This document shows, piece by piece, positions 17,453 to 27,544 of a stretch of DNA of 64,000 nt; the stretch's first letter is position 1, and each line of letters begins with the position of its first letter. Origin of the DNA: Myxococcales bacterium 68-20 (lineage in GTDB: Bacteria > Myxococcota_A > Polyangia > Polyangiales > Polyangiaceae); the NCBI GenBank assembly GCA_001899635.1, contig MKVQ01000005.1, positions 248,001-312,000 on the forward strand, in the 5' to 3' direction. A model generated the notes under the pieces. It saw only the letters and a list, made by a program, of their open reading frames with translations. It was not told the origin of the DNA and searched no databases. Position numbers and translations under genes: made by a program.

Positions 17453-18046
17453 ATGATGCAGGGATTCACCTGTCACGCCCGGGGCGTCGAGCTCGCGGCC
17501 TCCACCCCAGGGCGCGCCCATGCACGTGTCCGCTCCAAGCGCCTCCACGACGTACTGCTCCGCGTCGACGACGGACGACTCGTCGTCGCGTGCACGTGCC
17601 CGGCGCGCTCGTTCGGCCTCGACGTCTGCAAGCACGCCTGGGCCGCGCTCCTCGAGGTGGATCGGCAGGACGGGCTCTCCGATCTCCGCAAGACCCGCGG
17701 GCCGCTCGTCGTCGTCGCCGCGCCGCTCCCCACCGCTACGGAGTCGGCGGATGCGACCGCGACCCTCGAAGGCGGGATGACCGCGTCGAGGGCTCGCTCG
17801 AAGAAGCCGGCCGCGAGCACGACCGCCAAGAAGAAGGCTCCCGCCGAGACCGCGCCCGGAGGAAACAAGGCGACGACCGCGTCCAAGAAGAAAGCGTCCA
17901 GCGAGACGGCGAGCGCGCCGCGAGGAAGCGAGACGTCCGCGTCCAAGAAGAACGCGGACGCCGAAACGACACGCGCTTCGGCGACAACTAAGGCGCGCCC
18001 GCAGAAGCCGGCGCCCGCGCCGACGCGCCGATCGAAGCGGCGCTGA
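17453..18046 (+). CDS. SWIM zinc-finger protein with Lys/Ala-rich histone-H1-like tail
   Basis: VVACTCPARSFGLDVCKHAWAALLEVD (CxCx(n)CxH) plus KKPAASTTAKKKAPAETA... tail; start uncertain (17339-17453). Confidence 0.7.
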   Translation: MMQGFTCHARGVELAASTPGRAHARVRSKRLHDVLLRVDDGRLVVACTCPARSFGLDVCKHAWAALLEVDRQDGLSDLRKTRGPLVVVAAPLPTATESADATATLEGGMTASRARSKKPAASTTAKKKAPAETAPGGNKATTASKKKASSETASAPRGSETSASKKNADAETTRASATTKARPQKPAPAPTRRSKRR

Positions 18047-18055
18047 CCGAGCGAG

Positions 18056-19516
18056 CTACTTCCGCTCGCGAGCGATGTCCGACATCGCGGCGATCTCCTC
18101 GAGCGAGCGCCTCTCGGCAGGCAATGCGAGGACCGCCGCGACGATACCGGCGACGATCATGAGGCCGGCGGCGAACAGATAGCCGTGGAACAGCTCCACG
18201 CGGCTGCCGGTGCCCACGAGCGCGCCGAAGATCGTGGGGGCGAGCACGCCGCCGGCGCCCGTCCCGGCGGCGTAGAAGACGGCGATCGCCATTCCGCGTA
18301 GCTCCACCGGGAAGAGCTCGCTCACGGTCAGGTACGCCGAGCTCGCCGCCGCCGAGGCAAAGAAGAAGACGAGGCAACACATCACCGTGAGCTCCCTCGA
18401 ATCGACGGCGCTCTTCGCGAACAAGAAGCCGGTCAGCGCGAGGAGGACGCCCGTGAGCGAATATGTCGTCGCGATCATGACGCGGCGACCTATCCGGTCG
18501 AAGAATGGGCCGAGCAGGATCGGTCCGAGCAGGTTGCCGAACGCGAACGGCACCAAGTAGAGGCCGATGGCGTCGGGCGCGACGTCGTAGAAACGCCCGA
18601 GCACGAGCGGGTACGTAAAGAACACGCCGTTGTACGCGAAGGCCTGCGCCACCATCAGCACCAGGCCGAGGATGGCGCGCCGCCGATGGACGACGAAGAG
18701 CACCCGCAGGATTCGTCCCCAGCTCGTGTCCACGCGCGTGTCGACCGTCGCCGTCGTGGTGGGCGGCTCGAGGGCGTGTCCCTCCGCACGGATCACCTCC
18801 TCGATCTCGCTCACCACGCGCCCTGCCTCCTCGACGCGCCCATGCATGATGAGCCATCGCGGACTCTCGGGCAGATGCCTGCGTGCGAAGATGATGATGA
18901 GCCCGATGAGCGCCCCGACGGCGAAGCAGACGCGCCAACCGAGCCAGATCGGCAGGATGCTCGGATCGAGGAGGACGAGGGTGCCGAGCGCTCCGAGGGC
19001 GGCGCCGAGCCAATACGTCCCGTTGATCGCGAGGTCGGCACGGCCACGAACGCGCGCAGGAAGGAGCTCGTCGACCGCCGCGTTGATCGCGGAGTATTCG
19101 CCGCCGATGCCCGCGCCCGTGAAGAAGCGGAACACGGCGAACGACACGATGCCGGTCGAGAACGCCGTGAGCAACGACGCCCCCAGATAGACCGCGAGCG
19201 TCACGAAGAAGAGCTTCTTCCGCCCGAGCGTATCCGTGAGTCGTCCGAAGAAGAGCGCACCGAGCACCGCCCCTGCGAGGTAGGCGCTCACGGCCGCGCC
19301 GATCTGGCCCTCGGTCAGGTCGAGCGTCTCCGGCTCGCGGAGGACTGTGGCGACGGCGCCGACCAGCGTCACTTCGAGCCCGTCGAGCAACCACGTGATC
19401 CCGAGGGCGGTCACCACACGCCAGTGCCATCGACTCCACGGGAGCCGATCGAGGCGGACGGGGATGTCGCTCTCGACGTACTGGCGCTCCGTCTTCACCC
19501 TTCGAACATGCGTCAA
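18056..19516 (-). CDS. MFS transporter (sugar-porter-like)
   Basis: Multiple TMs; GRLTDTLGRKKLFF, FFTGAGIGGEYSAINAAVDELLPARVRGRADLAING, FDRIGRRVM. Confidence 0.9.
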   Translation of the reverse strand: MTHVRRVKTERQYVESDIPVRLDRLPWSRWHWRVVTALGITWLLDGLEVTLVGAVATVLREPETLDLTEGQIGAAVSAYLAGAVLGALFFGRLTDTLGRKKLFFVTLAVYLGASLLTAFSTGIVSFAVFRFFTGAGIGGEYSAINAAVDELLPARVRGRADLAINGTYWLGAALGALGTLVLLDPSILPIWLGWRVCFAVGALIGLIIIFARRHLPESPRWLIMHGRVEEAGRVVSEIEEVIRAEGHALEPPTTTATVDTRVDTSWGRILRVLFVVHRRRAILGLVLMVAQAFAYNGVFFTYPLVLGRFYDVAPDAIGLYLVPFAFGNLLGPILLGPFFDRIGRRVMIATTYSLTGVLLALTGFLFAKSAVDSRELTVMCCLVFFFASAAASSAYLTVSELFPVELRGMAIAVFYAAGTGAGGVLAPTIFGALVGTGSRVELFHGYLFAAGLMIVAGIVAAVLALPAERRSLEEIAAMSDIARERK

Positions 19517-19587
19517 CGCATGGCGCGGCGCATGCGGCGACGACCCGCAGCACCGATCGGCAAGCGATCTGCACGTGTCGGCCCGCG

Positions 19588-19821
19588 ATGAACCGGATCG
19601 CCGATCAGCCCGAAAGCACGGTCGCGCTCTGCGTCGTAGCGCCAGACAGCACGTGCGACGGCGCAGCGACGGGGCGCCTTGCCTCGAAGCGCGAAGCTCG
19701 AGTCGACGTGACCGGCTCCACGACCGCGCAGCACCCCGCGCTACTCTGGGCTCTCTCGCTCCTCGCCGTGATCGCGGCGGCGGCGCTGTTCGCGTGGCAG
19801 GTCCACGTGATGCTCCACTGA
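19588..19821 (+). CDS. Small single-TM hypothetical protein
   Basis: C-terminal ALLWALSLLAVIAAAALFAWQVHVMLH; short ORF. Confidence 0.4.
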   Translation: MNRIADQPESTVALCVVAPDSTCDGAATGRLASKREARVDVTGSTTAQHPALLWALSLLAVIAAAALFAWQVHVMLH

Positions 19822-19853
19822 GCGTCCAACCGCGCCGCAGGCGCGCCGACGGA

Positions 19854-19879
19854 GAACGCGCTCGAGCTCGAGCGCGTTC
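19854..19879. terminator. 26-bp perfect palindrome between convergent genes
   Basis: GAACGCGCTCG-AGCT-CGAGCGCGTTC. Confidence 0.6.
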
Positions 19880-19892
19880 CCCGATCTGTCGA

Positions 19893-20705
19893 CTAGAGCG
19901 CGCCGTTCAGCGGGTCGAACCGGTCGCCGCCGTTGAGCAAGCCCTGGCTCGTCTTCGTGCTCGGCTTCTTCGGTTGCCGCTCGGTCTTCTCGACCCTCTC
20001 GGCCTTCTCAGCCTTCTTCGCGCGGGCCTTGTCCTCGCGCGCCTTGTCGGCGTCGAGCAGCATGCGCTTCTGCCAGTCGCTCAGCTCCGCCTTCTCGTCG
20101 GCGTTCGCTTGTTGCACCTTCGCCGGCTGCTCCTTGGCCGGCTGCTCCTTGGCCGCCGGTTGCTCCTTGGCCGGCTGCTCCGACGCCGCCTGCTCCTTCA
20201 CCGGCTGCGGCTCGGGCTGAGGAAGCGCTTCGACGGCGGCAGGCGGCGGAGGCTCCACGGCGAACGCAGCATTCACGTTGCTCGTCGTGGGGACGGATCC
20301 GCCGACCTTGCCGGCGACCACGGCGAGGGCGAGCGCGAGCGCGCCCACGCCGGCGATGGCTCCGAAGACGGCGCGACGGCGCGAGCGCGCCGCGAACACG
20401 AGCTCTTCGGGGAGATCGAGATCGTGATCGAGCCGAGGACTCGACGGCTCATCGGCGTCCGGGACGCACGACGTCGAGCTCGGCGGAGAGATCGCGATCG
20501 GCGACAAGCTCGGGGCTTGGTCCGGCGGCGTCTCCTGATCGAGCCCGGCTGCTTCGCCGAGCGTCGTCCAGGCCGACGCGCCCGGCGGAAGCACGGGCAC
20601 GCGGGCGTCGATGAGACCTTCGTCGAAGGCTTCATCGAGCGCCTCGAGCGTCATCATCCGAATCTCCCCCGTGCTGAGCTGCACACGCCAGAGCGCTTCG
20701 TTCAT
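19893..20705 (-). CDS. GYF_2-like domain protein with TM and PAKEQ repeats
   Basis: ALWRVQLSTGEIRMMTLEALDEAFDEGLIDARVPVLPPGASAWTTLGEAAGLD; TM; EQPAKEQPAAKEQPAKEQPAK. Confidence 0.65.
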   Translation of the reverse strand: MNEALWRVQLSTGEIRMMTLEALDEAFDEGLIDARVPVLPPGASAWTTLGEAAGLDQETPPDQAPSLSPIAISPPSSTSCVPDADEPSSPRLDHDLDLPEELVFAARSRRRAVFGAIAGVGALALALAVVAGKVGGSVPTTSNVNAAFAVEPPPPAAVEALPQPEPQPVKEQAASEQPAKEQPAAKEQPAKEQPAKVQQANADEKAELSDWQKRMLLDADKAREDKARAKKAEKAERVEKTERQPKKPSTKTSQGLLNGGDRFDPLNGAL

Positions 20706-20827
20706 GTGTGACTCCATTTCGCGGGTGACGCTAACGATCGACGCATGTAGGTCGCGAACGTTGCAACGACGTGATGCGCCCGTGAGACGAAACGAGCTGT
20801 GCCGTAGCGAGATGAAATACCTCCAGC

Positions 20828-22114
20828 GTGGCAGCTGCGCTCCGCCGCGGCGTGGATGATGGTAGCCTCCGGCCCGTGGTGCCCCCCGCTCAAGAGACCG
20901 CCGGCTGGTACGGACCGTTCGGCGGTCGTTTCGTCTCCGAGACGCTCATCCCTGCATTGGACGAGCTCACGGTCGCAACCAAAGAAATCTCATCCACGGA
21001 TGCCTTCAAGGCCGAGCTCCGTGCGCTTCTGGCGGACTACGTCGGTCGCCCGACGCCGCTCACGGAAGCCTCGCGCCTCGCGCGTGAGATCGATCCCGCC
21101 AAGAAGACCATCCACCGTCTCTTCTTGAAGCGCGAAGACCTGTGTCACACGGGCGCGCACAAGATCAACAACGCGCTCGGTCAGGTCTTGCTCGCATCGA
21201 AGATGGGCAAGACTCGGATCATCGCCGAGACGGGCGCGGGCCAGCACGGCGTCGCGACGGCGACGGCATGCGCGCTCTTCGGCCTCCCGTGCGAGGTCTA
21301 CATGGGCGCGGAGGACGTGAAGCGCCAGGCGCCGAACGTCGGGCGCATGAGACTCCTGGGCGCAAAGGTGATCCCGGTCGAGTCGGGATCGCGCACGCTC
21401 AAGGACGCGATGAACGAGGCGCTCCGCGACTGGGTCACCAACGTCGCGACCACGCACTACTGCATCGGCAGCGCCGCCGGTCCTCATCCCTATCCCGAGC
21501 TCGTCGCGCGCTTCCAGTCGGTCATCGGAGACGAGGCGCGTGCGCAGATCCTCGAACGCACGGGACGTCTGCCCGACGCCGCGATTGCGTGTATCGGCGG
21601 TGGCTCGAATGCGATCGGTCTCTTTCGAGGGTTCGTCTCCGCGGCGAGCGTCAAGCTCTTCGGTGTGGAGGCGGCGGGCCACGGCATCGAGACCGGCATG
21701 CACGCCGCGACGTTGACCGCGGGTCGCGTCGGAGTGCTCCACGGATCGAAGAGCTACGTCCTCTGCGACGACGGCGGGCAGATCCAGGAGGCGCATTCGA
21801 TCAGCGCCGGCCTCGATTATCCCGGCGTCGGTCCCGAGCACGCCTGGCTGAAGACCTCCGGGCGCGCGCGCTACCTCTCGGCGACGGACGACGAGGCGCT
21901 CGCCGCCGCCGCGCTCGTCACGCGAACCGAGGGCATCTTGCCGGCGCTGGAGACATCTCATCCGTTCGCGAAGATCGGCGCCATCGCGACCGAGGTCGCG
22001 AGGAGCATCGGCCGCCCGGCCACGATCGTGCTGTGCCTCTCCGGGCGCGGCGACAAGGATCTAGAGACGTTCCTCGGCCGGCTCCTGTCGCCGGTGGCCG
22101 AAGGGAGCAAGTGA
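20828..22114 (+). CDS. trpB: Tryptophan synthase beta chain
   Basis: [69 protein letters not shown]. Confidence 0.97.
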   Translation: MAAALRRGVDDGSLRPVVPPAQETAGWYGPFGGRFVSETLIPALDELTVATKEISSTDAFKAELRALLADYVGRPTPLTEASRLAREIDPAKKTIHRLFLKREDLCHTGAHKINNALGQVLLASKMGKTRIIAETGAGQHGVATATACALFGLPCEVYMGAEDVKRQAPNVGRMRLLGAKVIPVESGSRTLKDAMNEALRDWVTNVATTHYCIGSAAGPHPYPELVARFQSVIGDEARAQILERTGRLPDAAIACIGGGSNAIGLFRGFVSAASVKLFGVEAAGHGIETGMHAATLTAGRVGVLHGSKSYVLCDDGGQIQEAHSISAGLDYPGVGPEHAWLKTSGRARYLSATDDEALAAAALVTRTEGILPALETSHPFAKIGAIATEVARSIGRPATIVLCLSGRGDKDLETFLGRLLSPVAEGSK

Positions 22115-22923
22115 TGGGTCGCATCGAAGACGCATTCGCTCGACGTGCAGCCGAGGGGAAGAAGACCCTCGTCACGTACCTCTGCATCGGCGATCCCGAC
22201 GGCGACGCGTCGATCGACCTCGCCCTCGCATGCGCCGAAGAGGGCGCCGACATCCTCGAGCTCGGCTGCCCGTTCAGCGATCCGTCCGCCGACGGCCTCG
22301 CGATCGCGCGCGCGAGCCAGCGAGCGCTCCGACGCGGTGGCGGCCTCGAGGAGACGCTGCGGGTGGCGCACGCGATCCGTGAGCGTTCCGACGTGCCGAT
22401 CGTGCTCTTTGGGTACTACAACCCGCTGTTCGTGCGAGGCGAGGAGGACGCCGCGCGGGTGGTCGCGTCGGCCGGGATCGACGCGCTCCTCGTGGTCGAC
22501 CTCCCCGTCGACGAGTCGATGCCGCTGCGGACGGCGGCGGCGAACCGAGGGCTCGGGCTCGTCCCGCTCGTCGCGCCGACGACGCGTCCCGAGCGCGTCG
22601 TGCAGCTCGGTACGCTCGCCGAGAGCTTCCCGGTCCCGTTCATCTACTACGTGTCGATGACCGGCGTGACCGGAGGCGCCGGCGGCGAGGACGTGCTCGC
22701 GACCGCCGGGGCCGAAGCGGGCCGCGTGCGTGACGCGACGAAGCGCCCGACCGTCGTCGGCTTCGGGATCGACTCTGGCGCGCGCGCCCGCATCGCTGCG
22801 AAGGACGCCGACGGCGTCGTGGTCGGGTCGGAGATCGTCCGGCGCATCGAGCGTGGCACCACCAGCACGGAGCGGCTCACGAGCGTCCGCGAGCTCGTCC
22901 GCGAGCTCCGCGCAGCCGTGTGA
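22114..22923 (+). CDS. trpA: Tryptophan synthase alpha chain
   Basis: LVTYLCIGDPD, LELGCPFSDPSADGLAIARASQRAL, YYVSMTGVTGG; TGATG overlap with trpB. Confidence 0.97.
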   Translation: MGRIEDAFARRAAEGKKTLVTYLCIGDPDGDASIDLALACAEEGADILELGCPFSDPSADGLAIARASQRALRRGGGLEETLRVAHAIRERSDVPIVLFGYYNPLFVRGEEDAARVVASAGIDALLVVDLPVDESMPLRTAAANRGLGLVPLVAPTTRPERVVQLGTLAESFPVPFIYYVSMTGVTGGAGGEDVLATAGAEAGRVRDATKRPTVVGFGIDSGARARIAAKDADGVVVGSEIVRRIERGTTSTERLTSVRELVRELRAAV

Positions 22924-23120
22924 CCGCCGCGCGACCACGCCCAGCGCCAGCCCCAGCGACCGCGGTCCGAGCCCGAGCCACACGCTCGAGCCGGACCGCT
23001 CGCACCGCGAACCGATCGTGGCTAGGATGCGCGGCCCTCCGGACCGTCCTAGACTCCTCATAAGCCGAAGGCCCACCTCTGCGGTTGGTTGGGCCGCGCG
23101 CTCCAAATTCGAGCCTCACG

Positions 23121-23825
23121 ATGCTTCTCCTCTGTGTCTCCGACATCCACGGCAACCTCGACGCTCTCCGCGCTGTCCTGGCGACGGCCGAGAAGCGCTC
23201 GTTCCACAAGCTGCTCGTCGCCGGTGACATCGTCTTTCCCGGACCGGAGCCGCTCGAGACATGGCGGCGCCTCTCGGCCGCCGGCGCGGTGATGGTCCAG
23301 GGCGTGTCCGACAAAGCTCTGGCGACCCTCGATCCGAACGCTCTCCGTGCCCGAAGCGAGCACGAGCGCCTGATGCTCGACCGCATGAAGGCGGTTCGCG
23401 CGGAGCTCGGGGACCTCGTCCTCGAGCGCATCAAGCGACTGCCGACCCACCAGCGCGTTCCCCTCGAGGACGGCGGCGAGCTGGTCCTCGTGCACGGCTC
23501 GCCCCTTCACCCGGACGAGGCGCTCTCCTTCGACATGTCCGATGAGGAGATCGACGCGCTCCTCGGCGACGACTGCGGTGACGTCGTCGTCTGCGGCATG
23601 AGCCATACGCCGTTCCACCGCAGCATCGGCGGGGTCGAGGTCATCAACGTCGGGAGCATCGGCGAGGCGCCCGACGGGCTCGCAACGACGCCCACGTACG
23701 GAAGCGGCGAGCGCCCGACGGTCGCGCACGCGACGTGGATCGAGTCCACGCCCCGTGGGATCCACGTCGAGCAGATCACCGTCCCGCTCGAGGCGCCGCC
23801 GCGCCAGCTCCTCGCCGCTCCCTGA
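23121..23825 (+). CDS. YfcE/MJ0936-like metallophosphoesterase
   Basis: MLLLCVSDIHGNLDALRAVL, VAGDIV, LVHGSP, VVCGMSHTPF, INVGSIG. Confidence 0.85.
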   Translation: MLLLCVSDIHGNLDALRAVLATAEKRSFHKLLVAGDIVFPGPEPLETWRRLSAAGAVMVQGVSDKALATLDPNALRARSEHERLMLDRMKAVRAELGDLVLERIKRLPTHQRVPLEDGGELVLVHGSPLHPDEALSFDMSDEEIDALLGDDCGDVVVCGMSHTPFHRSIGGVEVINVGSIGEAPDGLATTPTYGSGERPTVAHATWIESTPRGIHVEQITVPLEAPPRQLLAAP

Positions 23826-23892
23826 GCGAGCGCACTCACCGCGTCGAGATCGCGACGCTCGTCATCGCGACCTCGACGCTCGATCGACGTCG

Positions 23893-24609
23893 TCAGCGAC
23901 GACGCGCTCGCCCCCGCGCAACGACGACGAGCGCCGCCAGCGCGGCCAGCGCCAGGCCGCCGCTCGACGTCGCGCCGGTGCTCGAACAGCCGCCGTCGTC
24001 CTTCTTCGCCGCCGGGGCGTTCTCGGTCGGCGGCGCCGACGAGCCGCTCGTGCCGCCGCTCGTCCCGCTCGTCCCGCTCGAGCCCGACGACGAAGATGAC
24101 GAGGATGACGAGGACGACCCCGCATCGGTGCCGGAGTCTGCGCCGGAGTCCGCGCCGGCGTCCCCGCCGCCGCCGCCGCAAGACTGCTCCGCTCCCTGAG
24201 GATCGGGGTTGAGCTCGCCGTTGATCTCACCGTTGCCCGGGGCGGGATTGGTCGCCGTCTGGATGACGATGTAGAGGCCGGGGTTCTGCAGGAGCGCAGC
24301 CTCCCCGTCGGTCAGCGCCACCTCGACGTCGAGCGGGCTCGCCCCCGGCGTCAGCGTCTTCACCAGCGCCTGGTCGTTCTGGTTCTTCAGTGCGGTGCCC
24401 GTCACTGCGCCGCCGGTGAGCGCGGTGAACGTGACCTTTCCGCACAGCTTCTTGGTCACGTCGTCGTACGTGAAGTTTCCGGTACCCGTCGCGTTCGAGC
24501 CAGCCGCCGAGCCCTCGAGCTCTGCCTTGTAGTTCGTCTTCGCAGCCAAGGAGGTGGATGCGGCCGAGACGAGAGCGAGCGCGACGCCTGCGATGAGGAA
24601 GCTCTTCAT
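23893..24609 (-). CDS. CHRD-domain secreted protein with MYXO-CTERM-like tail
   Basis: Signal peptide; YKAELEGSAAGSNATGTGNFTYDDVTKKLCGKVTFTALTG; GGCSSTGATSSGGLALAALAALVVVARGRARRR. Confidence 0.8.
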   Translation of the reverse strand: MKSFLIAGVALALVSAASTSLAAKTNYKAELEGSAAGSNATGTGNFTYDDVTKKLCGKVTFTALTGGAVTGTALKNQNDQALVKTLTPGASPLDVEVALTDGEAALLQNPGLYIVIQTATNPAPGNGEINGELNPDPQGAEQSCGGGGGDAGADSGADSGTDAGSSSSSSSSSSSGSSGTSGTSGGTSGSSAPPTENAPAAKKDDGGCSSTGATSSGGLALAALAALVVVARGRARRR

Positions 24610-24950
24610 GTGTCACCTGCTCCGGCCCTGAGAGCGAGACCGCGAGCGACGACGATCGCCGCTCCCTGCGTCCCGCGTCGAAGGCCTGCGAAGCTCAAGC
24701 ATCGCAGCCGGCGCGGCGCGTGTCACGACGTACAGCGAGCGAGAACGCCCTGCCCCCTTGCGCCGCTCCATGGCGACGCCGAGCCCATCGCACTGGTCCT
24801 CGACACGGACTGACGCGAACGTGTTCTGTGGTCCTCTGCGCTCGTTCGCAACGCACGTGCGAGCGGCGCGCGCCCTCGCGTTCGACGCACTTGGATCAAA
24901 TCGACGCAGCAACGTTGCGCCGACGAAGCGCGGTTTGCGACGATCCGTTC

Positions 24951-25391
24951 GTGGTTACGCGACGAGGCCCTTCCCTTGCGAAGGTTCGGAAGCCTGCGCT
25001 CATCGAGCATCGAGGCAGCATGGTGCGCACGGTCGAAGGCCGTTGGCGCGAGTTGTTCGAGTCGGCCGACATGGTCAGCGAAGGCGCTGCCAGAGAGGAG
25101 CGCGACGGAGATCGGACCTGGTACGGGTCGACGAGCATGATCCTGGAGCTTCCTGTGGAAACCTCGTTGGAAGATCGTGCAGAGCTCCTTGCGGTCGCCC
25201 AGAAAGACGTGCATACGCACGTCCACGCGCTCCGTTCGGCGCATCGCGAAGCGCAGAGCCGAGCCCCTGGCCAGCTCGGTCGGCTCGCCTGCGAGCTTCG
25301 CTTCAGTGACGATCCGAAGGGGTTGAGGATTGACGTCGACGTCCAGGCGCCTTTGATAGAGAGGCGGAGGGTCAAGAGGACCTTGCCATGA
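24951..25391 (+). CDS. Conserved hypothetical protein
   Basis: GTG start 24951; overlaps the next ORF by ATGA. Confidence 0.55.
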   Translation: MVTRRGPSLAKVRKPALIEHRGSMVRTVEGRWRELFESADMVSEGAAREERDGDRTWYGSTSMILELPVETSLEDRAELLAVAQKDVHTHVHALRSAHREAQSRAPGQLGRLACELRFSDDPKGLRIDVDVQAPLIERRRVKRTLP

Positions 25392-26503
25392 CCACTCTGA
25401 TCGACGGCATGCCGACATCGAAGAAGCACCGGGGGAAAGGCAAGCGGAGCGGCGGCGAAGTCATTCACGTCGCGTTCGGGCCAGGGGGAGGTCGCATCCA
25501 CCACGCGGACGCTCCGAGGCCCGGAGCCACCGGCCACGCGGCCCGTACGAACGGGACGGCGAGCCGCCCCAACGGCAAGGCGACGTCCTCGGTCGACGAT
25601 CATTCCCACGCCCTGCCTCCGCCGAGCATCGGCGAGCCGGTGACGGATGTCTTCTCGCCACGCGAGGTCGCGAAGCTCCTCGGCCTCACGGTCGGGCGTC
25701 TTCGGAGCCTCGACAAGTCGCATGTCGTCTCGCCGAGCGCGATGCGCCGAGGCCGCCGCGCGTACACGTTCCAGGATCTGATCGCCCTTCGAGCGACGCA
25801 CGGGCTGCTCGAGCAGCAGATCCGCCTGAAGGACGTCGTCCAGGCGATCGGCGCGCTCCGTCGCGCTCTCCCCCGCGTGACGCGTCCGCTCCAGGAGCTC
25901 CGCATCGTCTCCGACGGCCGCAAGGTGGTCGTCCAGGCGGAGGACGGCGTCTTCGAGCCGATCAGCGGGCAGATGGTGCTCGACTTCCGCGTCGACCACC
26001 TGCGCGACGACATCGTCCGTGTGCTCCGCCACGAGCCGAACGGCTCACGCGCGCGCTCGGCCTACGATCTCTACATGCGCGCGAGCGGGCTCGACGAGGA
26101 CCCCGCGACGTACGACGAGGCCGAGGAGCTCTACAAGCGAGCCACCGAGCTCGATCCGCAGCTCGCCATCGCCTACACGAATCTCGGGAACATCCGCTTC
26201 CGTCGGGGCGACGAGGCTGGCGCCGAGCAGCTCTATCGGAGGGCCCTCGAGATCGACGAGCGCCAGCCCGAGGCGCACTACAACCTCGGCTACGTGATGC
26301 TCGAGCGGGGCTACGCATCACGCGCGGTCACCTACTTCGAGGCCGCCATCAAGACGGACCCGCGCTTCGCCGACGCCCATTTCAACCTGGCGATGGCGTA
26401 CGAGGCCCTCGCCGACAAGGCGCGCGCGCGCGTCCACTGGAAGCGGTACCTCGAGCTCGAGCCGACCGGCACCTGGGCCGACATCGCGCGCGACCATCTC
26501 TGA
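25388..26503 (+). CDS. MerR-type HTH / TPR regulator
   Basis: DVFSPREVAKLLGLTVGRLRSLDKSHVVSPSAMRRGRRAYTFQDLIALRA; TPRs; KARARVHWKRYLELEPTGTWADIARDHL. Confidence 0.85.
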   Translation: MTTLIDGMPTSKKHRGKGKRSGGEVIHVAFGPGGGRIHHADAPRPGATGHAARTNGTASRPNGKATSSVDDHSHALPPPSIGEPVTDVFSPREVAKLLGLTVGRLRSLDKSHVVSPSAMRRGRRAYTFQDLIALRATHGLLEQQIRLKDVVQAIGALRRALPRVTRPLQELRIVSDGRKVVVQAEDGVFEPISGQMVLDFRVDHLRDDIVRVLRHEPNGSRARSAYDLYMRASGLDEDPATYDEAEELYKRATELDPQLAIAYTNLGNIRFRRGDEAGAEQLYRRALEIDERQPEAHYNLGYVMLERGYASRAVTYFEAAIKTDPRFADAHFNLAMAYEALADKARARVHWKRYLELEPTGTWADIARDHL

Positions 26504-26612
26504 GTCATCCCGAAGCGGCCGCAGGCCAAAGACAGGCGCTCGTGTGGTGTGATTCCACACGGCGCCGAGAGCCGATCCAGCTCCGCAGCGACGCCGCTTT
26601 TCAGTAGAGTGA

Positions 26613-27401
26613 GTGCCGATGACTCAGCGCGCACTCCTCGTGATCGCCGACATCGGCGGGTACACGAAGTTCATGCGCGTCCATCGCGTGAACCTCGCGC
26701 ATGCGCAGTACGTCATCGCGCAGCTCCTCGAGGCGCTGATCGACGGCGCCGAGCCTCGCCTGAAGCTCGCCAAGCTCGAAGGCGACGCGGCGTTCTTCTA
26801 CGCGCTCGCCCCCGAGGGAAAGAAGCGCGACGAGGTCGCCTCCCTCGCCGAGATGGTCGCGTCGATCCGGCGGGCGTTCCTCTCACGGAGACTCGAGCTC
26901 GAGACCGATCGCCTCTGCAATTGCGACAGCTGCACCCAAGCCGGGCAGCTGAAGCTCAAGTTCGTCGCGCACGTGGGCGAGGTCGCCTTCCAGAAAGTGA
27001 AGCGATACACCGAGCTCGCTGGCGTCGACGTCATCTTCGTCCATCGCCTCCTCAAGAACAGCGTGCCCGTCCCCGAGTACGCGCTCATGAGCGAGGCCGT
27101 GTTCTCGAAGGTCGATGCCTTCTCGACGTTCGGTCGCGAGACGACCGAAGAGCTCGAGGGTCTCGGCAACGTGACGACTTACTACGTCGATCTCACCGAG
27201 GTCGCGCGCGAGCTCACGATCCCGCTCGAGCCGTCGGCGCTCCGCAAGCTGGTCGCCTGGTTCAAGATGACGGTCCGATCGATCCCCTACTTCCTCGGGA
27301 TCAAGAAGTCGTGCGACGGCTTCCGCAACATGGGCGCGGTCGATCCGTCGCTCGCGCTGCCGGGCAGCTCGCTCCCGCCACCCTCGCTCGGGCCGCCCTA
27401 G
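26613..27401 (+). CDS. DUF2652 family protein
   Basis: ALLVIADIGGYTKFMRVHRVNLAHAQYVIAQLLEALIDGAEPRLKLAKLEGDAAFFYA. Confidence 0.8.
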   Translation: MPMTQRALLVIADIGGYTKFMRVHRVNLAHAQYVIAQLLEALIDGAEPRLKLAKLEGDAAFFYALAPEGKKRDEVASLAEMVASIRRAFLSRRLELETDRLCNCDSCTQAGQLKLKFVAHVGEVAFQKVKRYTELAGVDVIFVHRLLKNSVPVPEYALMSEAVFSKVDAFSTFGRETTEELEGLGNVTTYYVDLTEVARELTIPLEPSALRKLVAWFKMTVRSIPYFLGIKKSCDGFRNMGAVDPSLALPGSSLPPPSLGPP

Positions 27402-27444
27402 AGTGCCGTTCGGTTGGGCCGTGGCCGCCAGAGACAGAAACAGG

Positions 27445-27502
27445 AAGGCGGGGAGGCGGGAAGGATTTCATTGATCAAAACTCTCTTCCCGTCTTCCGCC
27501 TT
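27445..27502. terminator. Imperfect long hairpin in AT-richer intergenic region between convergent genes
   Basis: AAGGCGGGGAGGCGGGAAG ... CTTCCCGTCTTCCGCCTT. Confidence 0.5.
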
Positions 27503-27544
27503 GCTGTTGAATCTCTCTCGGTTCGTTTGACGACGGCAGAGACT

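Noticed and set aside
13107-27420. Recurrent GGTTGGGCC strings near 13107, 23085 and 27412
   Set aside because: Only ~9 bp shared in GC-rich DNA with no extended flanking similarity; expected by chance.
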